Assembly: GCA_012840075.1 (NCBI GenBank)
Contig: DUMC01000032.1
Location: 1-64,000, forward strand
From: Clostridiaceae bacterium
Lineage (GTDB): Bacteria > Bacillota > Clostridia > Acetivibrionales > DUMC01
Reading direction: 5' to 3'
Length of the DNA: 64,000 nucleotides
Positions 37,039 through 46,265 of this stretch are shown one piece after another; within the stretch, counting starts at the first letter, position 1; every line of letters begins with the position of its first letter. Under the pieces are notes generated by a model, which was not told where the DNA came from, did no database searches, and saw only the letters and a program-made list of their open reading frames with translations. Both the position numbers and the translations under genes were made by a program.

Positions 37039-37241
37039 ACTGTGAAAGTTGACAACCTAATATTGATAATTTAAAATAGATTAGTTTTGAAAATTAACTT
37101 TGCTAAATTGAACAAAGCAAGTTGATTAATAAAGGCATGTTGCCTAATAAATCATGGCATGTACGTAAATATTTACGAACTGCTTACATCATAAACATAA
37201 TACTTTTTAATTCTACATTATTGAAAAAGAGGGAATATATT

Positions 37242-39071
37242 GTGATTGAAGTTAGAAATGACATTCGAAATATAGCAATTATAGCGCATGTTGATCATGG
37301 TAAAACGACTTTAGTTGACGGTATGTTAAAACAAAGCGGAATATTTAGGGAAAATGAAAAGCTTGACGAAAGAATTTTAGATTCTAACGAATTGGAAAAA
37401 GAACGTGGCATAACCATACTAGCTAAAAATACGGCAATAGTATATAATGATGTGAGAATAAACATAGTTGATACACCGGGCCATGCAGATTTTGGCGGAG
37501 AAGTGGAAAGAACTTTAAAAATGGTGGATGGTGTACTGCTATTGGTTGATGCATTTGACGGTCCAATGCCTCAGACACGTTTTGTTTTAAAAAAGGCTTT
37601 ACAGCTTAATTTAAAGCCCATTGTAGTAATAAATAAAATTGACAGACCAGGTGCAAGGCCGAATGAAGTGTTGGACGAAGTCTTAGAGTTATTCATCGAA
37701 CTAGGAGCTGATGATGAGCAGATAGATTTCCCCGTGGTATATACGTCAGCCCGTGACGGAGTAGCCGTACTTAATCTTGACGACGAAAAGGTTAATCTTA
37801 AACCTTTATTTAATACGATATTAAATGAAGTACCTGCTCCAAGAGGTGATACAGAAGCACCGCTACAAATGCTTGTATCCAGTATTGAGTATGATGAATA
37901 TACCGGCAGGATAGCTATAGGACGTATTGAGAGAGGAAAAATGAAACGTGGTCAGCAGGCCGTTATATGTAAGAAAAACGGCAGCTTGCAGGAGGTAAAG
38001 TTGAGCAAGATATTCATGTTTGAAGGATTAAAGAAGATTGAATGCCAGCAAGCCTCCGTTGGTGATATTGTAGCTATTCCGGGATTAGAAGAAATTAATA
38101 TTGGTGAAACTATATCTGATGCTGATTTTCCTGAACCACTGCCCTTTGTAAATATTGATGAGCCTACAGTGTCAATGACATTTTTAGTTAACAACAGTCC
38201 CTTTGCAGGGCAGGAAGGTACTTATGTTACTTCGAGGCATCTAAGGGAAAGACTTTTTAGAGAATTAGACAATGATGTAAGTTTAAAAGTAGAGGAAACA
38301 GATACACCGGATGCGTTTATTGTTTCAGGCAGAGGTGAGTTGCATCTTTCAATATTAATCGAAAAAATGAGAAGACAAGGTTATGAATTCCAGGTATCTA
38401 AGCCTAAAGTAATAATGAAGGAAATTGACGGAGTTTTGCATGAACCTATAGAATACTTAGTAATTGATGTTCAGGAAGACTATATGGGCGTAGTTATGGA
38501 AAAGCTGGGTGGAAGAAAAGCTGAATTAATTAATATGCATTCAACAAATGAAGGTTATATGCGTCTTGAATTCAAAATACCGGCTCGAGGATTAATAGGA
38601 TACCACTCTGAATTCATGACCGATACAAAGGGCAATGGAATAATGAATCATGTTTTTTATGGCTATGAACCTTATAAAGGGGATATACAAACAAGAACCA
38701 GAGGTTCAATAATAGCATGGGAAAACGGTGAATCTACCACTTACGGGCTATATAACGCACAGGAAAGAGGAACTTTGTTTATCGGTCCCGGGGTTAGAGT
38801 TTATGAGGGAATGATAGTCGGAGAAAGTTCACGTCCGGAAGATATTGTTATAAACGTGTGCAAGAAAAAACATGTTACCAACTTAAGAGCTGCCGGTTCC
38901 GAAGAAACCTTAAGACTTACTCCGCCTAAAATATTATCCCTTGAGCAATGCCTTGAGTTTATATCTGATGACGAACTTGTAGAAATTACTCCCAAAACAA
39001 TCAGGCTTAGAAAAAAGATACTTGATACTGAACAAAGAGCTAAGGCTAAAGCAAGAGAAATAAAAAAATGA
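37242..39071 (+). CDS. typA: Ribosome-binding GTPase TypA/BipA
   Basis: A 609-residue translational GTPase of the EF-G/LepA class involved in ribosome assembly and stress adaptation. G-motifs: AHVDHGKTT, DTPGHADFGGE, NKIDRP and TSAR. The C-terminal half shows the BipA-specific PARGLIGYHSEFMTDTKGNGIMNH and GPGVRVYEGMIVGE. The start is GTG 37242 with AGAGGG 8 nt upstream, giving the typical length; the frame is open further upstream to 37122 but without a ribosome site. It ends 10 nt before mltG, suggesting an operon typA-mltG-trmR-trhP. Confidence 0.96.
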   Translation: MIEVRNDIRNIAIIAHVDHGKTTLVDGMLKQSGIFRENEKLDERILDSNELEKERGITILAKNTAIVYNDVRINIVDTPGHADFGGEVERTLKMVDGVLLLVDAFDGPMPQTRFVLKKALQLNLKPIVVINKIDRPGARPNEVLDEVLELFIELGADDEQIDFPVVYTSARDGVAVLNLDDEKVNLKPLFNTILNEVPAPRGDTEAPLQMLVSSIEYDEYTGRIAIGRIERGKMKRGQQAVICKKNGSLQEVKLSKIFMFEGLKKIECQQASVGDIVAIPGLEEINIGETISDADFPEPLPFVNIDEPTVSMTFLVNNSPFAGQEGTYVTSRHLRERLFRELDNDVSLKVEETDTPDAFIVSGRGELHLSILIEKMRRQGYEFQVSKPKVIMKEIDGVLHEPIEYLVIDVQEDYMGVVMEKLGGRKAELINMHSTNEGYMRLEFKIPARGLIGYHSEFMTDTKGNGIMNHVFYGYEPYKGDIQTRTRGSIIAWENGESTTYGLYNAQERGTLFIGPGVRVYEGMIVGESSRPEDIVINVCKKKHVTNLRAAGSEETLRLTPPKILSLEQCLEFISDDELVEITPKTIRLRKKILDTEQRAKAKAREIKK

Positions 39072-39081
39072 AGGTGATATT

Positions 39082-40191
39082 GTGCGTAAGTCGATAATAG
39101 TATGGTTAATAATATTGATGTATATTGCAATTACATTAGGATGCGGTTATGCCACGTATTCGTATATTGTAGAAAATTACAGCGCAACCAGCACGATCAG
39201 CGAAATCCCCTTAGAAGATCAACTGTTGATAGAAATACCAATGGGTGCGGGAACTGCGACTATTGCTAATATACTCAAGGAAAAAGGAATTATTAAATAT
39301 CCGTTAATTTTCAGGATCTACTCGAAAATTAATGGTTATGACGGTGTTTATAGATCAGGGGTGCACGCCATTGATAAAAATGTTAACTATAATACGCTAA
39401 AAGGTTATGATATGCTTATGGAAATAATATCCAGCAACCCGTTATCTTATGTGGGTGTTAGGGTTACTATACCTGAAGGCTATAATAACGAACAAATAAT
39501 CGAAACTCTGGAAAAATCAAATCTTATAGATAGAGAAAGCTTTATATCTATACTCGAGAATTCTCAATTTGATTTTGAATTTTTAAAAGATAACAAAAGA
39601 AAGCAGAATAAGCTCGAAGGATATTTATTTCCCGACACATACGAATTTGATCCTGATGAAAATGACAGGGAAATTATACTCAAAATGCTTAGAAACTTCA
39701 ATCAAAAGTTTAAACCTGAGTATTACAGGCGAGCTGAAGAATTAAATATGACGATAGATGAAATTATTATCCTCGCTTCCATTATAGAAAAAGAGGCAAA
39801 GTTACCTGAAGAGAGACCAATAATAGCCGGTGTTTTTTATAACAGGCTGAAAAGCAAGGATCCAAACCTAAGAAAACTGCAATCTTGTGCAACCATTCAA
39901 TACATTTTATACAAAAGAGACGGAGTTATAAAAGATGTAATTACTGCCGAGGATGAAAAGATTGAGGATCCATATAATACTTATCTGTACGAAGGATTAC
40001 CACCCGGACCAATATGCAATCCCGGACTTGCTTCAATTGAAGCGGCTTTATATCCGGCAGAGCATGATTATTTATACTTCGTTTCAAAAGAAGACGGTAC
40101 CGGAGGACATTATTTTTCCAGAACTTATACGGAACACCTGAGTGCGCAGCTAAAAGCACAGTTAAACCGTCAGGTGAAGAAGAGTGAGTAG
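39082..40191 (+). CDS. mltG: Endolytic murein transglycosylase MltG
   Basis: A 369-residue YceG-like protein that cuts nascent peptidoglycan strands and sets their length. It has an N-terminal membrane segment (residues about 5-27), an extracytoplasmic LysM-like subdomain, and the YceG catalytic domain. The catalytic Glu is Glu236 in LASIIEKEA; also seen are NRLKS, LQSCATIQYI and a PGPICNPGLASIEAAL stretch. It uses a GTG start with AAGGTGAT just upstream. It is followed by trmR and trhP as in B. subtilis (yrrL-yrrM-yrrN/O). Confidence 0.95.
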   Translation: MRKSIIVWLIILMYIAITLGCGYATYSYIVENYSATSTISEIPLEDQLLIEIPMGAGTATIANILKEKGIIKYPLIFRIYSKINGYDGVYRSGVHAIDKNVNYNTLKGYDMLMEIISSNPLSYVGVRVTIPEGYNNEQIIETLEKSNLIDRESFISILENSQFDFEFLKDNKRKQNKLEGYLFPDTYEFDPDENDREIILKMLRNFNQKFKPEYYRRAEELNMTIDEIIILASIIEKEAKLPEERPIIAGVFYNRLKSKDPNLRKLQSCATIQYILYKRDGVIKDVITAEDEKIEDPYNTYLYEGLPPGPICNPGLASIEAALYPAEHDYLYFVSKEDGTGGHYFSRTYTEHLSAQLKAQLNRQVKKSE

Positions 40192-40251
40192 GAATTATAA
40201 ATTGCAAAGCATAAACTTGATAAAGCTTTTTTTAAGAAAGGCAAATCTTGT

Positions 40252-40917
40252 ATGATTAACTATGATTATATTAACGAGTATATAAGAAATACTATTAAAA
40301 AAGAAGAAGGTCTATTATTAGAACTGCGCAATTATGCGGAAGAAAATAATATACCGATTATACAGCCGGAAGTTGCAAAACTTTTGACCGTTCTGGGTTT
40401 AATTTTAAGACCCTCAAAAATATTGGAAATAGGAACGGCTATTGGTTATTCATCTATTTTACTTTCTCGTATTTTAGGTCCGGATGGAACTATAGATACA
40501 ATAGAAAGCGACGATATAATGGCAGGATTGGCTAGAGAAAATGTAAAAAAAGCAGGATGTAAGGATATAATAAATGTTATTGAAGGAGATGCAATGGACG
40601 TATTACCCTACTTGGATAAAAAATATGATTTTATTTTCCTTGATGCTGCTAAAGGTCAGTATGTAGAGTTTTTCCCCTTTTGTTTTAGATTGCTTAACGT
40701 AGGGGGTGTACTGGTATCGGATAATGTGCTCTACAAAGGCATGGTAGCTAATGATGAGCTTGTTGTAAGAAGAAAAAAAACAATTGTTAAAAGATTGAGA
40801 ACGTATTTACACGATATTTGTAATAACCCGAATCTAGAAACTTCTATACTGCCAATCGGAGATGGGGTTGCTATTAGCTATCATATCGGTGTGAGCAGGG
40901 ATATTTCTGTTAAATAA
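40252..40917 (+). CDS. trmR: tRNA 5-hydroxyuridine methyltransferase (O-methyltransferase family)
   Basis: A 221-residue class I SAM-dependent O-methyltransferase. SAM motif EIGTAIGYSSILLS; acidic motif TIESDD; FIFLDAAKGQYVEFF with metal-ligand Asp; and VSDNVLYKGMV. The gene order mltG-this-U32 peptidase is that of B. subtilis yrrL-yrrM-yrrN, where YrrM (TrmR) methylates 5-hydroxyuridine at wobble position 34 to 5-methoxyuridine. The function is assigned by family plus context. AAAGG lies upstream of the ATG. Confidence 0.85.
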   Translation: MINYDYINEYIRNTIKKEEGLLLELRNYAEENNIPIIQPEVAKLLTVLGLILRPSKILEIGTAIGYSSILLSRILGPDGTIDTIESDDIMAGLARENVKKAGCKDIINVIEGDAMDVLPYLDKKYDFIFLDAAKGQYVEFFPFCFRLLNVGGVLVSDNVLYKGMVANDELVVRRKKTIVKRLRTYLHDICNNPNLETSILPIGDGVAISYHIGVSRDISVK

Positions 40918-40960
40918 ACCGTATTAAAATGGGAAAAAATTGTAATAAACAGGTGATAAA

Positions 40961-42190
40961 ATGAAAAAACTTGAGTTGCTGGCTCCGGCGGGAAATCTTG
41001 AAAAACTAAAGATGGCAATTATATATGGTGCAGATGCAGTGTATTTGGGAGGAGAAGCCTATGGCTTAAGGGCATATGCAGACAATTTTTCTTTTGAAGA
41101 AATGAAAGAAGGCATAGAATTTGCTCATTCCAGAGGCAAAAAAGTTTATGTCACGATGAATATAATACCTCACAATGCAGATTTGATCGGGATCAAGGAA
41201 TATGCGAGAGAAGTTAAAGCCATAGGGGCAGATGCCATAATTTTATCTGATCCAGGAATGTTTATGTTGGTAAGAGAAGCAGTACCTGATATGGAATTGC
41301 ATCTTAGCACACAAGCTAATAATACAAATTGGGCAAGTGCCATGTTTTGGTATAACCAAGGCATTAAACGCATAATTTTGGCAAGAGAACTCTCGTTAAA
41401 AGAAATAAGCGAAATAAGAGAAAAAGTTAATAAAGACCTGGAATTAGAAATATTCGTACATGGCTCAATGTGCATATCGTATTCGGGACGTTGTCTATTA
41501 AGTAATTATATGGCCGGAAGGGATTCAAACCGTGGTTTATGTGCTCATCCATGCAGGTGGAAATATTACCTGGTGGAAGAAAAAAGGCCGGGGGAATATA
41601 TGCCGGTTTTTGAAAATGAAAGGGGCACTTTTATTTTTAATTCAAAAGATTTGTGTATGATAGAACATATTCCTGAAATAGTCAAAGCCGGCGTTAACAG
41701 CGTAAAAATTGAAGGAAGGATGAAAAGTTCTTATTATGTGGCAACCGTTGTAAAAGCATATCGAGAAGCTATAGATGCTTATTATATTGATACAGAAAAC
41801 TACAAATTTGATCCTACTTGGTTGGAAGAAGTAGCAAAGGTAAGCCACAGAAACTTCACCACAGGTTTTTATTTCAAAAAGCCTGCCAGTGAAGACCAGG
41901 GATATTCTTCAAGTTTATATATTAGAAATTATGATTTTGTAGGACTTGTAAAAAGCTATGATAAAAAGACAGGGATTGCAAAAGTTGAACAGAGAAACCG
42001 CATGTTTACAGGTGAAAGAATTGAAGTTGTAGTACCGGGAAGGAAAGGGTATTTTACTCAGATAATTAAAAGCATGAAAAATGAAGACGGTGAAGAAATA
42101 ACGTCAGCACCTCATCCCCAGATGACCGTTTACATGCCTATGGATCAAGATGTTACCGAGTACAGCATGCTAAGGCGCAAGGCTGAGTAA
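40961..42190 (+). CDS. trhP: U32 peptidase family protein, tRNA uridine hydroxylation factor TrhP
   Basis: A 409-residue U32-family protein. The N-terminal TIM-barrel-like part has ELLAPAGNLEKLKMAI and GADAVYLGGEAYGLRA. The Cys-rich signature MCISYSGRCLLSNYMAGRDSN with GLCAHPCRWKYYL is the expected iron-sulfur ligand set, and the C-terminal beta domain includes SHRNFTTGFY. In B. subtilis and E. coli such proteins are needed for prephenate-dependent 5-hydroxylation of U34, the substrate of TrmR next door. Only one copy is seen, against two (yrrN, yrrO) in B. subtilis. GGTGATAA is upstream of the ATG. Confidence 0.88.
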   Translation: MKKLELLAPAGNLEKLKMAIIYGADAVYLGGEAYGLRAYADNFSFEEMKEGIEFAHSRGKKVYVTMNIIPHNADLIGIKEYAREVKAIGADAIILSDPGMFMLVREAVPDMELHLSTQANNTNWASAMFWYNQGIKRIILARELSLKEISEIREKVNKDLELEIFVHGSMCISYSGRCLLSNYMAGRDSNRGLCAHPCRWKYYLVEEKRPGEYMPVFENERGTFIFNSKDLCMIEHIPEIVKAGVNSVKIEGRMKSSYYVATVVKAYREAIDAYYIDTENYKFDPTWLEEVAKVSHRNFTTGFYFKKPASEDQGYSSSLYIRNYDFVGLVKSYDKKTGIAKVEQRNRMFTGERIEVVVPGRKGYFTQIIKSMKNEDGEEITSAPHPQMTVYMPMDQDVTEYSMLRRKAE

Positions 42191-42234
42191 TTTTGCTTTT
42201 CATGTCATTGTTGCTTTTTGTCGCTTTTTCACGC

Positions 42235-42276
42235 TCCCTCATGCATAAAATAGCACTCGTGTTCCCTCATGCATAA
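42235..42276. repeat. 14-bp direct repeat between trhP and the PBP gene
   Basis: TCCCTCATGCATAA occurs at 42235-42248 and 42263-42276, with a 28-bp period. It could be an operator pair, but no regulator is known to fit. Confidence 0.5.
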
Positions 42277-42352
42277 TATGACACAAATATTGGAAAAATA
42301 ATTTATATAAATCATCATGGTTTATATAGTATTTAGCATGAAGGGAGCGATT

Positions 42353-44017
42353 TTGCTGAATAACAAAAGAGCTTTTCTGTTACTTTTAGTGTTTACAATA
42401 GCCTTTGTAGGGCTTGTAATCAGACTTTTTGACATACAAATCGTAAACGGGGAAAGACTCTCCAAAGCAGCCTACGCTCAGAGAATAAATTCCATAGAAA
42501 TTGAAAAATTAAGGGGAGATATTCTTGACAGGAATGAAATCCCTTTTACTAATAGAAGTAAAAAATTTTTAATCGTGCTTAAACCTTTATTTTTACAGGA
42601 ACATGAGGAACAACTGAAAAAAATATGCAGCATCCTTGGAATGGACTATGAAAAGATTAAAAGTTCTATGAGATCTATGCTTGAGCCTATAGTGATAGAA
42701 ACAGACGAACACAGGAAAAATATAATAATGAACTTAAATTATGAGGGAGTCTCCATTATTAATTCTTTACACAGGTATGACGATAACTCCTTAGCAAAAC
42801 ATATTATTGGTTATATCAATTCCGTCGACGGTGTTGGCAGCACAGGTATAGAAAAATTTTACAACAATGCTTTGACATATGATGCAGAGACTCTTGTTGC
42901 GGTAGTAACTGACGGTAGGAATAATATTCTCCCCGGAATGGGATACAGAATAATGAAAATACCGGGAACTAATAAGAAGCTAAACGTTAAATTGACCTTA
43001 GATTATCATATACAAAAAATCGTAGAAGATGTAATGGAAAAACATGATATTAAAGGGGCAGTAGTCGTAGAAGACGTAAATAACGGAGATATTGTGGCAA
43101 TAGCCAGTAAACCGGATTTTGATCAAAACAACATAGCTAAATATCTTAACAGCACTGAACAAGAATTGTTTAATAGGGCCGTAGCGTCGTATGATCTTGG
43201 TTCCATATTCAAGATAATAGACCTGGCGGTTATGTTAGAAGTTAAAGATAATTGGGATGAAGAGTATTTTTGTACCGGATCAATAAAAATAGGAGATAGG
43301 GAATTCAAATGTTATAACCATGAGGAAGGAGGACATGGTTACGTTAACCTCGAGAAAGCTTTTGCCCTGTCCTGCAATACTTATTTTATTAATGCAGTAG
43401 TTAATGAAATTGATATTCGGAAATTATTGCAAAAAGCACATGAATTTGGTTTAGATAATAATACCGGAATAAACGAACAAGGAATTGATGAAGCAAAAGG
43501 AAATCTTCCGTTAGATAAGAAGTTTTTTTCATATGGAGATATTGCGAATATTTCAATAGGACAAGGCGAAATTATGGCTACTCCCATTCAAGTAGCCGAT
43601 ATTGTTGCTACAATAGCAAACGGAGGTATTAAAAACAAGATAAACATTGTAGATTCAATCGTAAATGAAAATGGAAATAAAGTAAGGGGCATCAAAGTTG
43701 AAAGAGGGTACAGGGTATTAGATAAAAAAATAGCAGACAAAATAAAAAGAATGATGGAGAATGTAATAGATTACGGAACAGGAAGAATGATAAGCTTGGA
43801 AAAATACGGCGGTGCAGCCGGAAAAACAGGCAGTGCCGAAACAGGACAATATGTAAACGGTCAAAGTGTTGTACATGGCTGGTTTGCAGGTTATTTTCCA
43901 AGGGTTAATCCGAAGTATTCAGTAGCTGTGTTTGTAGAAAACGGAAGAGCAGGTGGGACTGCCGGAGGACCGGTCTTTGAGGAAATTGCAAAGAGAGTTA
44001 TGGAAAAGGGGTATTAA
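42353..44017 (+). CDS. Class B penicillin-binding protein (peptidoglycan transpeptidase)
   Basis: A 554-residue bitopic protein with one membrane segment near the N-terminus (FLLLLVFTIAFVGLVIRLF) and the motif RGDILDRN in the dimerisation domain. The transpeptidase domain carries S284-I-F-K (SxxK), S340-C-N (SxN) and K491-T-G. It lacks PASTA repeats. Proteins of this type cross-link peptidoglycan at division, elongation or in the spore cortex. Facing sigK and ytvI, a sporulation role is possible but not shown. I choose the TTG at 42353 with AGGGAG 5 nt upstream; ATG 42338 and 42317 lack a good ribosome site. Confidence 0.9.
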   Translation: MLNNKRAFLLLLVFTIAFVGLVIRLFDIQIVNGERLSKAAYAQRINSIEIEKLRGDILDRNEIPFTNRSKKFLIVLKPLFLQEHEEQLKKICSILGMDYEKIKSSMRSMLEPIVIETDEHRKNIIMNLNYEGVSIINSLHRYDDNSLAKHIIGYINSVDGVGSTGIEKFYNNALTYDAETLVAVVTDGRNNILPGMGYRIMKIPGTNKKLNVKLTLDYHIQKIVEDVMEKHDIKGAVVVEDVNNGDIVAIASKPDFDQNNIAKYLNSTEQELFNRAVASYDLGSIFKIIDLAVMLEVKDNWDEEYFCTGSIKIGDREFKCYNHEEGGHGYVNLEKAFALSCNTYFINAVVNEIDIRKLLQKAHEFGLDNNTGINEQGIDEAKGNLPLDKKFFSYGDIANISIGQGEIMATPIQVADIVATIANGGIKNKINIVDSIVNENGNKVRGIKVERGYRVLDKKIADKIKRMMENVIDYGTGRMISLEKYGGAAGKTGSAETGQYVNGQSVVHGWFAGYFPRVNPKYSVAVFVENGRAGGTAGGPVFEEIAKRVMEKGY

Positions 44018-44035
44018 ACCCCGATTAATTACACT

Positions 44036-44764
44036 TTATAAATTACAGTTTTCAGGTTTCAATTCTCTACTTAGTTTTTTTATAGCTTTCTTTTCAATCC
44101 TTGATACGTAAGATCTTGAAATGCCAAGCATTTTTGCTATTTCTCTTTGTGTTTTACTGGAGCCGTTTAACAGACCGTATCTTAACTCAATTACAAGTTT
44201 CTCTCTGTTTTTAAGTACTGATTTCATAATATTATATAGTTTTTTTACCTGCATTTTAAGTTCAACTTTATCCACTATTGACTCATTGTCATTTTCGATA
44301 ATATCTATTAATGTTATTTCATTACCGTCTCTGTCTATGCCGATAGGGTCTTGAAGATAAACTTCATTTTGAATTTTTCTTGAATATCTTAACTGCATGA
44401 GTATCTCATTCTCTATGCAGCGAGCGGCATAAGTAGCAAGGCGGACTCCTTTTTCATTATCGAATGTAGTAATAGCTTTTATTAAACCTATAGTTCCTAT
44501 GGAAATTAAATCATCAACATCATCAGTATTGTTGCTGTATTTTTTTACAATGTGAGCTACCAATCTTAAATTGCGTTCTATTAAAATATTTCTGGCTTCT
44601 TCATTACCATTTTTGAATTCTTCCAGGTACTTAGCTTCTTCCTCAGGAGTCAAAGGTTGTGGGAAAGAATTTGGATTCGATATATAACCTACAAATAAGC
44701 AAGTATTGTGCAGAACTTCAAATAAGGCAGAAAAAAATCCGGCAAACAAATAAGGCACCCCCAT
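44036..44764 (-). CDS. sigK: Sporulation sigma factor SigK, uninterrupted
   Basis: A 242-residue late mother-cell sigma factor. It has a hydrophobic pro-sequence (about residues 1-27, ending near LFVGYISNPNSFPQPL) that is removed by regulated proteolysis in known systems. Region 2 reads NLRLVAHIVKKYSN, DDLISIGTIGLIKAI and ATYAARCIENEILM; region 4 ends REIAKMLGISRSYVSRIEKKA. The gene is complete, with no skin-type insertion, so no excision is needed to make the protein. It lies 62 nt after ytvI in the same direction. Confidence 0.95.
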   Translation of the reverse strand: MGVPYLFAGFFSALFEVLHNTCLFVGYISNPNSFPQPLTPEEEAKYLEEFKNGNEEARNILIERNLRLVAHIVKKYSNNTDDVDDLISIGTIGLIKAITTFDNEKGVRLATYAARCIENEILMQLRYSRKIQNEVYLQDPIGIDRDGNEITLIDIIENDNESIVDKVELKMQVKKLYNIMKSVLKNREKLVIELRYGLLNGSSKTQREIAKMLGISRSYVSRIEKKAIKKLSRELKPENCNL

Positions 44765-44826
44765 AATAACAGTACCTTATAAGTATATGACCGGAAACAA
44801 TATTTTGTGCTTGTACTTTTATAATT

Positions 44827-45918
44827 TTATTTATTTTTATTTTCAATAAATTCTTTGAGAGGACGGTTCCTGAGCATTCCCGAAATAATGTTTTTAAAGA
44901 GTAAGGCTGTTATAGGACCTAAAATTAAACCTATGAAACCAAGCAATTTTAGACCTGTATACATTGCAATAAGAGTAACCAGTGGATGGACGCCTATCTG
45001 ATTACCTAATATTTTCGGCTCAACGGTCTGTCTGACTATAAGAACGATGAAGTAAAGAATAAACAAGGATATACCCATTCTAATACTACCGGTAAAGAAA
45101 CTATATATTGCCCAGGGTATTAAAAAGCCACCTACTCCAAATATAGGGAAAGCATCAAAAACACTTATAATAAAAGCCAGCAACAAGGAATAACTAACAC
45201 CTATTATATTAAATCCTATAAAAAGCTCAAAAAAGGTAATAGCCATTAAAATGCATTGGGCTTTAATATATCCGACAAGTGCAGAAAACATATTGGTAAT
45301 GATATTTTTTATTTGATTAATCCATTTTTCCGGTAACTGGTAAGAAAAAAAAGCGGATATTCTCTCCCTGTCACTTGCTATAAAATAAGTAGAAACAATT
45401 GTTATTACCGTAAAGATTATAGCTTGAGGTATGGAAGCTGCAGTAATATAAGCACCTCTTATAACTTTGTTAAGGATATCGGACACGGTTTCATATAATT
45501 TTGACAAAATATTTCCAACATTTCCGGTGATATCTTTAGGCAGCCATTCAAATATATACAATCCCCTGTTAATTAAGTTGATAACGTATGCATATATTTC
45601 GTTACTAAGCTGGGGAAGAACAGCGTATATTGATCTTATTTCCTGGATCAATCTCGCAACTACCAACGTGATAATCAGCGCAAAAGCAAGTATAAAAAAC
45701 GTCAATATTACTGGTGCTGCAACTCTGCGCGGAATTTTAGCCTTATTCATCAAAAGTCTTATAATAGGCTCAATAATAGAAGCTATAATAAATGCAATGA
45801 TAAAAGGTATAACATAAGGGTATACTTTTATAATTAGAAATAAAGCCAATAATACTCCAATTAAAGCTAATGCAATTCTTAACAGTTTTATTTTTCTGAG
45901 TTCAGAAAATTTTGACAT
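44827..45918 (-). CDS. ytvI: Sporulation membrane protein YtvI (AI-2E/PerM transporter family)
   Basis: A 363-residue protein with about eight membrane segments and the AI-2E transporter family layout: IAFIIASIIEPIIRLLM near the N-terminus, a hydrophilic middle section, then FIISVFDAFPIFGVGGFLIPWA and EPKILGNQIGVHPLVTLIAMYTGLKLLG. YtvI-type members belong to sporulation gene sets, and the neighbour sigK supports this. The transported substrate is unknown. AAAGGTG is rather far (about 14 nt) from the ATG. Confidence 0.85.
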   Translation of the reverse strand: MSKFSELRKIKLLRIALALIGVLLALFLIIKVYPYVIPFIIAFIIASIIEPIIRLLMNKAKIPRRVAAPVILTFFILAFALIITLVVARLIQEIRSIYAVLPQLSNEIYAYVINLINRGLYIFEWLPKDITGNVGNILSKLYETVSDILNKVIRGAYITAASIPQAIIFTVITIVSTYFIASDRERISAFFSYQLPEKWINQIKNIITNMFSALVGYIKAQCILMAITFFELFIGFNIIGVSYSLLLAFIISVFDAFPIFGVGGFLIPWAIYSFFTGSIRMGISLFILYFIVLIVRQTVEPKILGNQIGVHPLVTLIAMYTGLKLLGFIGLILGPITALLFKNIISGMLRNRPLKEFIENKNK

Positions 45919-46112
45919 TTTTTTGACAACAGCACCTTTCTTGCTTGATTTATTTTTTTATTCGTGTATTAATTTTACCTATTTTTTCATAATTAATATA
46001 TATTTCCTTTGGCAAAAAATTTGATATGAATATACATGAATAAGTATATTATAAATTGCGCAAACTTTACAATAAAATTGTAAATTTTTTCACGAAAAAA
46101 TTTGCAAAAATG

Positions 46113-46141
46113 TTGCTTTAAAAAAAAGTATATGCTATACT
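46113..46141 (+). promoter_or_regulatory. Predicted rpsB promoter (TTGCTT-N17-TATACT)
   Basis: TTGCTT at 46113-46118 and TATACT at 46136-46141 with a 17-nt spacer containing an A-run. It gives a leader of about 120 nt before rpsB. Confidence 0.75.
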
Positions 46142-46173
46142 ACAATACGGAAAATACACACATAGTAAGATTT

Positions 46174-46218
46174 ATGAAAGAGTGCCATTTTATGGTACAT
46201 CATAAAATGGCCTTTCAT
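46174..46218 (+). promoter_or_regulatory. Leader hairpin of the rpsB-tsf operon
   Basis: ATGAAAG-AGT-GCCATTTTATG (46174-46194) pairs with CATAAAATGGC-CTTTCAT (46201-46218), interrupted by a 3-nt bulge, with a 6-nt loop. It has no T-run and lies 47 nt before the rpsB start, so it could be a binding site for autoregulation by S2 (inference). Confidence 0.5.
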
Positions 46219-46265
46219 AAAGGTGATTACTATGGAGGTATAAAACTAAACATAGGAGGAATTGT

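Noticed and set aside
44036-44764. Skin-type prophage interruption of sigK
   Set aside because: The sigK frame is complete from the pro-sequence through region 4, so no insertion is present.
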